A stretch of DNA of 64,000 nt from Croceivirga thetidis (lineage in GTDB: Bacteria > Bacteroidota > Bacteroidia > Flavobacteriales > Flavobacteriaceae): NCBI RefSeq assembly GCF_012272815.1, contig NZ_JAAWWL010000001.1:62001-126000 (forward strand), read 5' to 3'. Position numbers and translations under genes: made by a program. Position 1 is the first letter of the stretch. Every line of letters begins with the position of its first letter. Below, in pieces: positions 26,587 through 33,656 of the stretch. The notes beneath the pieces are model-generated. The model was not told the origin of the DNA. It worked only from the letters and a program-made list of their open reading frames with translations, and searched no databases.

Positions 26587-27363
26587 ATGAAAGTAAAAAC
26601 AGCAATATTGATTTTAAGTATTGGTATAATGGCAGTACTAGCCTGTAGTTCAGATGCTGATGATTCAATTGTATTCACGGATGACGAATCAACAACCGAT
26701 GACGATGGTACGGCAGAAGAGGTTACGCTTAGTGCGGCATTCAGTGAATTTGACGCTAACGAGACAACCATCTATTTGGATGGAAACAATGTGGTTATTG
26801 AAACAACAGGTTTTCCCAACCATGAAACTGTCTATTGGGGGGTCGGCAATGAACTATACCGCGAAGAACCCGATGTTGATTTAACACCAAGTAGAATACC
26901 AAATTTTGATGGATCGGCAACCTTGGTAGTTTCAGCCAATCCACAATTGGCGTCTTCAAGTACTTCTACCAGTCTAGGCGCAATTGGGATTGCAGTCAGT
27001 GGTGCGGCAATTTTCAATGACCAAGAAGGGAATGGTCCCTTATCCGGTGCAGCAGGAAGTCTTGATTGGACAGGAGCCCATATTGGACCCAGTGTTTATC
27101 ATTATCATCTTGAGCCTAAAGCATGGTCAGATGATGACGGTGCTTTAATTGGGATTTTAGCCGATGGTTTCTTCATTTATGGACGACGGGATTATGACGG
27201 AAATTACCCCACAGATTTGGATGAATCGGGAGGACATTTTGGACCTACACCGCATAATCCTGAAGAGGAATATCATTACCACATACAGAATGAACTCTAC
27301 TTAAATCAGTACTATGTCATATTTCCAGGTGATTACCAGGGTACCCCTAGCAGCATCAATTAA
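26587..27363 (+). CDS. YHYH domain lipoprotein
   Basis: This 258-residue lipoprotein has the signal MKVKTAILILSIGIMAVLAC (lipid-bound Cys20) and an Asp/Thr-rich linker. It then has a YHYH domain defined by two YHYH motifs at 171-174 and 229-232. Conserved neighbours are HIGPSVYHYH, DGFFIYGRRDYDG and HFGPTPHNPEEEYHYH. The paired His/Tyr motifs and acidic residues suggest a metal site, but the family has no established function that I know of. It sits between EF-hand and MORN/SCO1 genes; its 3' end overlaps the next gene by 50 bases in another frame. Confidence 0.85.
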   Translation: MKVKTAILILSIGIMAVLACSSDADDSIVFTDDESTTDDDGTAEEVTLSAAFSEFDANETTIYLDGNNVVIETTGFPNHETVYWGVGNELYREEPDVDLTPSRIPNFDGSATLVVSANPQLASSSTSTSLGAIGIAVSGAAIFNDQEGNGPLSGAAGSLDWTGAHIGPSVYHYHLEPKAWSDDDGALIGILADGFFIYGRRDYDGNYPTDLDESGGHFGPTPHNPEEEYHYHIQNELYLNQYYVIFPGDYQGTPSSIN

Positions 27364-27943
27364 GTCTATTATCCTCGTAATAGTTTTCGGAATAATGTCG
27401 TTGATTGGATTAGACCAAGAAAAGAAGGAAAACGGTCCTCTGATTAAAGAAATATGGATTGAAAAAGACAAATTAGAACTAAACAAACTAGAAGGAAGAT
27501 GGTATTTTAATCAGACAGTTTTCAATGGTTACGCCATCACTAGATTTGAAAATGGACGACTCAAAGAGAAAATAGGATTCTCTAATGGGAAAAAACAAGG
27601 TCCCGCATACTCTTGGCACAATGATGGTGCTCTAGCAAGCGAAAAAAATTATATAGCGAATCGACAAGAAGGAATAGCCAAAACCTGGTGGTCCAATGGA
27701 CAATTAAGTTCTGAATCCAACTACAAAAATAGGATTCGACATGGTGAACAAAAAAGATGGTACCCTAATGGGTTATTGGCAAGAGTCATGCATTTTAATG
27801 AAGGTAAAGAGGAAGGCCTACAACAAGCTTGGTTACCATCTGGCAAGCTTTATGTCAATTATGAAGCCAAACATGGTCGTTTTTTTGGATTAAGGCGTTC
27901 AAATCTTTGTTATGAATTAAAGGATGAAGTGGTTCAAAAGTAA
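27314..27943 (+). CDS. MORN-repeat (YwqK-type) protein with N-terminal membrane segment
   Basis: This 209-residue protein has an N-terminal hydrophobic segment (IKSIILVIVFGIMSLIGL) and about four MORN_2-type repeats of the form NG-x-L-x(10)-G-x(3)-G. Examples are FENGRLKEKIGFSNGKKQG, WWSNGQLSSESNYKN and WYPNGLLARVMHFNEGKEEG. Such proteins are often labelled YwqK antitoxins by similarity, but no toxin is evident here, so I do not adopt that role. The ATG at 27314 lies inside the YHYH gene (50-base overlap) and is needed for the full membrane segment; the next Met is at 27395. It overlaps the SCO1-like gene by 20 bases. Confidence 0.78.
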   Translation: MSYFQVITRVPLAASIKSIILVIVFGIMSLIGLDQEKKENGPLIKEIWIEKDKLELNKLEGRWYFNQTVFNGYAITRFENGRLKEKIGFSNGKKQGPAYSWHNDGALASEKNYIANRQEGIAKTWWSNGQLSSESNYKNRIRHGEQKRWYPNGLLARVMHFNEGKEEGLQQAWLPSGKLYVNYEAKHGRFFGLRRSNLCYELKDEVVQK

Positions 27944-28586
27944 ATTTGGTATTTGTATTCTGACACTATTGGTCAGTTGCAATACACAGGTTAAAAAAGA
28001 GAAATCAAGTAGGGTTGAAAAGTTGCCATTTTATAATGATGCATCTTTCACTCCACATTGGGTAGATTCTGAGAGTGAACAAAGTGGTTTGCACCAAATT
28101 CCACCGTTTGAAGTTATAAATCAGTTCGGTGATACTATCACCGAACAAACTTTCAATGACAAAATTTATGTGACAGATTTCTTTTTTACATCCTGCCCTG
28201 GTATTTGCCCTAAAATGACCAATAATATGCTCTTGGTTCAGGAAGCATTTGAAGAAGATGAGGAGGTTCTTCTACTTTCTCATTCTGTGACTCCTGAATA
28301 TGATTCGGTACCAGTACTAAAACATTATGCGGATGCTAAGGGAGTATTGGAACAAAAATGGCATTTAGTTACCGGTAATAGAAACGAAATTTATAAGCTT
28401 GGGCGTACCGCCTATTTCGTCGATGAGGACCTGGGTGAACCAAAAGGCTTAGAAGACTTTTTACACACCGAAAACTTCATTTTGATAGATAAAAACCGTC
28501 ATATACGTGGTATCTACAACGGGCTCAACAAAACAGCTATTTCCCAATTAATTGCTGATATAAAAACTCTCAAAAAGGAAGGATGA
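27924..28586 (+). CDS. SCO1/SenC/PrrC family lipoprotein
   Basis: This 220-residue lipoprotein (lipobox LLVSC, Cys19) has a thioredoxin-like fold. The copper or redox motif CPGICP places Cys at 91 and 95, and the third copper ligand is likely His181 in FLHTENFILID. SCO proteins deliver Cu to the CuA site of cytochrome c oxidase or act as periplasmic thiol reductases. No oxidase genes are nearby, so a role with the YHYH and EF-hand proteins is possible. It overlaps the MORN gene by 20 bases, pointing to translational coupling. Confidence 0.88.
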   Translation: MKWFKSKFGICILTLLVSCNTQVKKEKSSRVEKLPFYNDASFTPHWVDSESEQSGLHQIPPFEVINQFGDTITEQTFNDKIYVTDFFFTSCPGICPKMTNNMLLVQEAFEEDEEVLLLSHSVTPEYDSVPVLKHYADAKGVLEQKWHLVTGNRNEIYKLGRTAYFVDEDLGEPKGLEDFLHTENFILIDKNRHIRGIYNGLNKTAISQLIADIKTLKKEG

Positions 28587-28589
28587 AAT

Positions 28590-28622
28590 ATTTCTAAAGC
28601 TTCTTTCGTTTGCTTTAGAAAT
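28590..28622 (+). other. Stem-loop between the SCO1-like and second EF-hand genes
   Basis: A perfect 11-bp inverted repeat ATTTCTAAAGC/GCTTTAGAAAT has an 11-base loop and no following T run. It starts a few bases after the SCO1 stop. It could adjust expression of the distal EF-hand gene by RNA processing or weak attenuation. Confidence 0.5.
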
Positions 28623-28632
28623 AAATCTTACC

Positions 28633-28914
28633 ATGATAAAAGCGCTAACCAAATTCACAGTATTTTCTTTCTCTATATTTAGTTTTTCAAGCAGTCTAGC
28701 CCAAGAGGACAAAGTTGAAAAACAATCCCAAAAACAAGTTTTAAAAGATATGTTTGAGAAGATGGATGAAAACAAAGATGGTAAACTTACTTTAGGAGAA
28801 GCAAAGGGCACTCTTCTTTTAAATTTTACCACATTGGATGCCAATAAAGATGGGGTTTTAACCAAAGAAGATCTCGAAAAATTCGACCTGCCAAATCAAC
28901 CTAAACCAGAATAA
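28633..28914 (+). CDS. Second exported EF-hand protein
   Basis: This 93-residue protein has a signal peptide (hydrophobic about 8-22, cleavage near SLAQ) and two EF-hand loops, DENKDGKLTLGE and DANKDGVLTKED. The second loop ends in Asp rather than Glu. It is a paralogue of the EF-hand protein at 26288-26575 with a similar layout, so the operon is bracketed by two related Ca2+-binding proteins. It ends three bases before the convergent glycerate kinase gene, with no visible terminator. Confidence 0.85.
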   Translation: MIKALTKFTVFSFSIFSFSSSLAQEDKVEKQSQKQVLKDMFEKMDENKDGKLTLGEAKGTLLLNFTTLDANKDGVLTKEDLEKFDLPNQPKPE

Positions 28915-28917
28915 CTT

Positions 28918-30048
28918 TTAGCTATTTTTCTTTAAAATAGATGCAAAGTTATAAATCGCAAAAGCGAGGTTTTCTTTTGCATTTACCATTGCTTCCTCGA
29001 GATTACTTATACCTTTTGAAACGGAGACCGCATAGTCCAGACCCATTGTGCTCTGGTCTTCAACACTGAGTTCAATTCCACCACAAAAAGCGGCTACAGG
29101 TATATTTTTAGACTTGGCCGAAGACAGAACACCGCCAATTGTTTTACCCGAAAGTGTTTGTGAATCCAAATTACCTTCGCCGGTAATAATCCAATCCGCC
29201 CCTTCAATTTGATTGTCAAAGTCTGCAATTTCCTTAATCAAATCAATTCCTGAGACCAAATCACCATTTAAAAAGGCTACCGCACCACCACCAAGACCGC
29301 CGGCTGCACCAGCACCCGGTATTTTTTGAAGATTTAGACCAAAAGTACTTTGAATCAATCCTGCGAAATTTTCCAATCCTTTATCAAGTAATTCAATTTC
29401 TTGAGGTGTAGCTCCTTTTTGTTTGGCATAGACTTGAGCTGCCCCATTTTTTCCATAAAATGGATTATCAACATCACAAGCAACTTGAACTTTAACCGCC
29501 TCCATCATATCCAGTTCAGGTTTTTCAATTCTGGCAACCTTGTTCAAGTTTTTTCCTGTAGGACTTAATTCCTCTCCATTTATATCCATAAAACGATAAC
29601 CAAGAGCTTGAGCAACCCCCATTCCACCATCATTGGTGGCACTTCCTCCGATTCCTAAGATGATGTTTTTTGCACCTTTTTGAATGGCGTCAAAAATGAG
29701 TTCTCCGGTCCCCAGGGTGGTAGCCTCTTTACAATCTAATTCTGAGTGATCTAGTAATCGATGACCTGAAGCTGTTGACATTTCAATAAAGGCGGTCTTC
29801 TTAGATTGTGAATAGAGATAAGTAGCAGAAACTGATCTAAAAAAAGGATCGGAAACTGTTTTATTTACCACTGAAGCATCCAAATATCGCTCGACGACTT
29901 CCAAAGTTCCATCTCCACCATCCGCAAGCGGAAGCTGTACCAATTCTGCACTTGGATAAATCTTTTTAATCTCCGTAGCTACAATTTCACAGAATTCCTG
30001 GCCTGAAAGCGAACCTTTAAATTTATCGGGTGCAATAACAAATTTCAT
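28918..30048 (-). CDS. Glycerate kinase (GK-I type)
   Basis: This 376-residue enzyme phosphorylates D-glycerate. It has the family N-terminus MKFVIAPDKFKGSLSG, LPLADGGDGTLEVVERYL, GIGGSATNDGGMG around residues 135-148 and PGAGAAGGLGGG further on. GK-I enzymes usually make 2-phosphoglycerate (GarK/GlxK type). It is the last gene of the minus-strand locus containing a GH63 glycosylglycerate hydrolase-like gene, which would release glycerate, so the pair forms a sensible pathway into lower glycolysis. It lies eight bases after the symporter gene. Confidence 0.93.
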   Translation of the reverse strand: MKFVIAPDKFKGSLSGQEFCEIVATEIKKIYPSAELVQLPLADGGDGTLEVVERYLDASVVNKTVSDPFFRSVSATYLYSQSKKTAFIEMSTASGHRLLDHSELDCKEATTLGTGELIFDAIQKGAKNIILGIGGSATNDGGMGVAQALGYRFMDINGEELSPTGKNLNKVARIEKPELDMMEAVKVQVACDVDNPFYGKNGAAQVYAKQKGATPQEIELLDKGLENFAGLIQSTFGLNLQKIPGAGAAGGLGGGAVAFLNGDLVSGIDLIKEIADFDNQIEGADWIITGEGNLDSQTLSGKTIGGVLSSAKSKNIPVAAFCGGIELSVEDQSTMGLDYAVSVSKGISNLEEAMVNAKENLAFAIYNFASILKKNS

Positions 30049-30056
30049 GCTTGTAA

Positions 30057-31661
30057 CTAGCTTAGGATATTCGGCAGGGCTATACTAATTGCTATAATGA
30101 ACAAGAAAAAACCGACCAAAATCAACACCTCTTTTTTACCAGAGTAATATACCACAGGCAATCCTTCATTAGCCTGCTTCTTAACTATCACACTGACAAA
30201 ATAGGCTACGATCATCGTTACCAAACAACCAATGGCATTCCACCAGAACCAGAATACCTCAGGCACATATAACCACAAGTACATATTGAACAAAACTCCT
30301 ACCACAATACCGATATTTGCTCCTAGTGCGTGTGTCTTTTTCGTAAGAATCGCCAAAATGAACGCTGCCAATATTGGACCATAGAATACAGAACTAATTT
30401 TATTGATCACCTCAATGACAGTACCTTCAATCTCACCTGCAAATAGTGCAAAGGCCAAGCAAACCACACCCCAAAAAAGAGAAAGCAAACGAGAATTGAA
30501 CACATAAGCCTTATCACTCATCTCAGGTTTAAATCGTTTTACAAAATCCTCCATAGTTACCGCTGAAAGTGAATTAACTGTTGAACTTAATGATGACATG
30601 GCAGCCGACATAATAGCTACAATCAAAACACCAATTACACCATTCGGCAAATATTTCAAAATAAAAACAGGCACCATTAAATCAGCCTTTTTACCCTCTA
30701 ACGAACTTATGTTCGTTTGATACGTTGAATCTAATAGTTCTTGAAAACCTGCATCTTGTAAAAGCAAGGTTCCTAAAACAAGACCCATAATGCAATAGGT
30801 CAAGGTCAATGGAAAACGGAAAAGACCATTGGCCAACAATAACTTTTTAATTGTGGGCATTCCACTTGCAGAAAGCAATCGTTGTGATTGGGTCTGATCT
30901 GTACCGTAATAAGAGGCATATAGAAAGAAACCACCTATTATCATTGGCCAAAAACCAAATTCATCATTCTTGTCAGCATTGTTAAAACCCCATTTTGAAA
31001 AATCGACGGCTGTTAAACGGTCCTTATCCACATGGGTCAAGAAGTTATCAAAGCCACCCAATTCACTGAGACCGTAAATCAAACAAATAACAATACCCAA
31101 AAAGAGAATGATCATTTGAATTACATCACCCCATATTACTGCTTTCATTCCCCCTTGGAATGAATACACAAGGGTAATTACTCCAATTATTAAAATTGAA
31201 ATCAAGAAATTAACACCAACAGTTGCTTGCAAAATCAACGCCATAGTATAAACCATAACCCCTGTAGCAACTGACCGACTTATTTGAAATACAAAGCTTA
31301 TCAATAGTCGAGATGAAGCATCGAATCGTTTTTCCAAATACTCGTAAACACTAACAATACCAGATTTATAAAGTGTCGGAATTACTGCAATCAATAAAAA
31401 CGCCATTGCCAAAGGCACACCAAATTCGTAGGTAAGCCATTGCAATCCCCCACCCTCTTTTAAACCTACAAATGCGGGAGCCGAAATAAAACTAATGGCC
31501 GACAACTGTGTTGCCATAGTTGACAAACTCAATGGAAACCAGCCCATACTTCTTCCCCCCAAAAAGTAATCACCAGAACTTTTATTTTCTTTAAACAGGT
31601 ATCCAATACCCAGAAAACCAACGAGGTAAACTATGATGATGACATAATCGACAATATTCAT
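30057..31661 (-). CDS. Sodium:solute symporter (SSS family)
   Basis: This 534-residue inner-membrane transporter has about 13 hydrophobic segments. Family markers are NKSSGDYFLGGRSMGWFPLS, ATQLSAISFISAPAF and MSAAMSSLSSTVNSLSAVTM. It drives uptake of a solute with Na+, as common in marine bacteria. Between an acetyltransferase and glycerate kinase in the locus, it probably imports a glycosylglycerate or its product; the substrate is inferred only. Its ATG overlaps the preceding stop by four bases (ATGA). Confidence 0.92.
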   Translation of the reverse strand: MNIVDYVIIIVYLVGFLGIGYLFKENKSSGDYFLGGRSMGWFPLSLSTMATQLSAISFISAPAFVGLKEGGGLQWLTYEFGVPLAMAFLLIAVIPTLYKSGIVSVYEYLEKRFDASSRLLISFVFQISRSVATGVMVYTMALILQATVGVNFLISILIIGVITLVYSFQGGMKAVIWGDVIQMIILFLGIVICLIYGLSELGGFDNFLTHVDKDRLTAVDFSKWGFNNADKNDEFGFWPMIIGGFFLYASYYGTDQTQSQRLLSASGMPTIKKLLLANGLFRFPLTLTYCIMGLVLGTLLLQDAGFQELLDSTYQTNISSLEGKKADLMVPVFILKYLPNGVIGVLIVAIMSAAMSSLSSTVNSLSAVTMEDFVKRFKPEMSDKAYVFNSRLLSLFWGVVCLAFALFAGEIEGTVIEVINKISSVFYGPILAAFILAILTKKTHALGANIGIVVGVLFNMYLWLYVPEVFWFWWNAIGCLVTMIVAYFVSVIVKKQANEGLPVVYYSGKKEVLILVGFFLFIIAISIALPNILS

Positions 31662-32251
31662 AATTTGTTTTTTAAAATTTCTTTTTCGGTACTAAACCAC
31701 TCATCTTTCAAAATACCCAATAAAACAGCATCGGAACGACCAATACTGTTTATGGATGGAAATGCATTTCTAATTCTCCCCTCTTCCTTACACCCTACAC
31801 TTTTCATGGCCGCTATACTTACTTTGTTTTCAATATGGGCACCCAGTCCTACACGCTCAAGGTTTAGTTTCTCGAAGGCGAATTGGAACATAAGATACTT
31901 ACAATTCTTATTGAGTCCGGTTCCTCTGAATTCTTGTCCATACCAAGTGTACCCCAACCTGATGATCCTTAAATCAGATTGGTAGTCGAAAAAACGAGTG
32001 CATCCAGCATATTTTGACTTTTTCTTGTCGTATATGGCAAAGGGGTATTCTTTTTTCAGCTTACGGAAATCAATTGCATCCGAAATGTAGTGTTTAAAGT
32101 CATGGGCACCATTTGAACGACCTAAAAAATAGGTCCAAATTTCCTTTTCTTTTGCCCAAATAGTTAATGTTTGATAATGATGCTCTTCAAGGGGTTCAAG
32201 ACGTACCCGATTGTTTTCTAGAACATAATTTTCATTGAAATCAAACAACAT
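31658..32251 (-). CDS. GNAT family N-acetyltransferase (RimJ/RimL-like)
   Basis: This 197-residue protein has the acetyl-CoA binding region GYTWYGQEFRGTGLNKNCKY and the later GLGAHIENKVSIAAMKSVGC, typical of RimJ/RimL-like GNAT enzymes. These acetylate ribosomal proteins, antibiotics or small amines. Its role within a sugar locus is unclear. It starts four bases after the GH63-like gene and overlaps the symporter gene by four, so it is co-translated and may modify a pathway intermediate or may be incidental. Confidence 0.85.
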   Translation of the reverse strand: MLFDFNENYVLENNRVRLEPLEEHHYQTLTIWAKEKEIWTYFLGRSNGAHDFKHYISDAIDFRKLKKEYPFAIYDKKKSKYAGCTRFFDYQSDLRIIRLGYTWYGQEFRGTGLNKNCKYLMFQFAFEKLNLERVGLGAHIENKVSIAAMKSVGCKEEGRIRNAFPSINSIGRSDAVLLGILKDEWFSTEKEILKNKL

Positions 32252-32254
32252 AGT

Positions 32255-33568
32255 TTAATCTGAGAGCAAAAAGTCTATTAAAAGTGCGGCTGTCCAAGAA
32301 AAGTTGTCTCCGCCATAACCGCTATTTTCCGCATCAGGATTTTCCTTTCTAGCATCAAAATATTCGAAAAATCCATTTTGTTTTACCAGTTCAATGGAAT
32401 CATTTTTTATTCTTGAAGCAAGTTCATTGTAACCATGATTTTTTAATCCTTGATAAAGCATCCAGTTCACATTTATCCAAACCGGACCCCTCCAGTATTT
32501 TCTTGGATTAAATCTTTCATGGGTAGGGTCAAATGATGCACACAAGTATTTATCTTCTCCACCAAAGCGTTCAAGCATGGTACTAACAAGTCGTTCGGCC
32601 TTTATGGCGTCAGGCACCTCAGAATACAGAGGTGTGAACGAAGAGGAACAAATGTAGGGCAGTTGTTTACCTTGTCGTAAATCATAGTGAACGTATGCTC
32701 CCAAATCTTCATTGAACAATTTTGTATTCATGCCCGAAATACTCAAAGCTTGTTTCTCTCTTAAAAGTGCGGTTATGTCTTCATTACCACCGAGCAATTC
32801 ATAAAGTCTTATCAATGAAGCATTGGACTGTATGAGCATTGTGTTGAACAACGGGTCTTGGACCAAGAAAGGTGAATGTTCGGCTATTGCTTTATCATCA
32901 TAGTTATATTTTTTGGCAATATCAATGATATATAAGTAGTGATCATATTCCCTTTTTGTTGGACGCTGGGCAGCATCAACATGGGTGGTATCGCGCCTTT
33001 CAAATGTATATTCTGGAGGATTCATGGTCTTCCAGATATCATCCCAAATAGGAGAGTTATCGGTACCCGATTCCCAATTGTGATAAATATAAACCAGCCC
33101 TTCTTTATGGATATCACGATTTTCGTAGAAGTACATATGGTTATTGAAAACCTTGTCAATGTGTTTTTCAATAAATGCCAACATATCATTTTTATCCTCG
33201 GCAATCCGGTACAAATGCTCTAGGATAAATCCAAAAACTGGCGGTTGGGTCATACCTGTAGAAGGATACTCTTTTGATGATTTTGGATGAAGACTTGACT
33301 CATGAAAATCCTTACCAGGAAAATAGGTGTCAGTTTCTGTATGAAATACTATGTGGGGAATAAAACCATTACCCCATTGGGCATTCAATATTGTTTCAAC
33401 CTCCTTTTTGGCCTTAGCAACGTCATAATGGGCAAAACCCAAGGCGATGAAACCCGAATCCCATTTCCATTGAAAAGGATAAAGACCTTTACTGGGAATT
33501 GTAAATCCACCATCTTGATAGTTGTCGTTTAAGACCTTTTTAGCTTTCGCCAACAGTTCTTCACTCAT
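32255..33568 (-). CDS. GH63 MGH1-like glycoside hydrolase (mannosylglycerate/glucosylglycerate hydrolase type)
   Basis: This 437-residue protein has no signal peptide and is thus cytoplasmic. It shows the (alpha/alpha)6-barrel pattern of mannosylglycerate/glucosylglycerate hydrolases: FQWKWDSGFIALG near the N-terminus, WESGTDNSPIWDD with the likely general acid Asp170, and FFEYFDAR with likely base Glu402, followed by GYGGDNFSWTAALLI. Length agrees with characterised MgH/GgH enzymes (about 420-450). It would split alpha-mannosylglycerate (digeneaside) or glucosylglycerate into hexose and D-glycerate. A glycerate kinase gene three places downstream strongly supports that. Other GH63 substrates remain possible. 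It lies just past a terminator-like hairpin after the TonB receptor gene. Confidence 0.85.
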   Translation of the reverse strand: MSEELLAKAKKVLNDNYQDGGFTIPSKGLYPFQWKWDSGFIALGFAHYDVAKAKKEVETILNAQWGNGFIPHIVFHTETDTYFPGKDFHESSLHPKSSKEYPSTGMTQPPVFGFILEHLYRIAEDKNDMLAFIEKHIDKVFNNHMYFYENRDIHKEGLVYIYHNWESGTDNSPIWDDIWKTMNPPEYTFERRDTTHVDAAQRPTKREYDHYLYIIDIAKKYNYDDKAIAEHSPFLVQDPLFNTMLIQSNASLIRLYELLGGNEDITALLREKQALSISGMNTKLFNEDLGAYVHYDLRQGKQLPYICSSSFTPLYSEVPDAIKAERLVSTMLERFGGEDKYLCASFDPTHERFNPRKYWRGPVWINVNWMLYQGLKNHGYNELASRIKNDSIELVKQNGFFEYFDARKENPDAENSGYGGDNFSWTAALLIDFLLSD

Positions 33569-33584
33569 TGATTTGGTTTATAGA

Positions 33585-33620
33585 AAAACACTGGTGACTG
33601 CAACCCATCACCAGTGTTTT
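33585..33620 (-). terminator. Terminator or attenuator after the TonB receptor gene
   Basis: A perfect 13-bp stem AAAACACTGGTGA/TCACCAGTGTTTT with a 10-base loop ends in Ts on both strands. It lies between the receptor stop (33657) and the GH63-like start (33568). It would let the receptor be expressed more strongly than the enzymes behind it. Confidence 0.8.
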
Positions 33621-33656
33621 AATGAACTAAACTAACTTAAACTAATTCGTACAATT

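Noticed and set aside
27314-27943. YwqK-type toxin-antitoxin system
   Set aside because: Only MORN-type repeats are seen; no toxin gene is adjacent, and the protein has a membrane segment.
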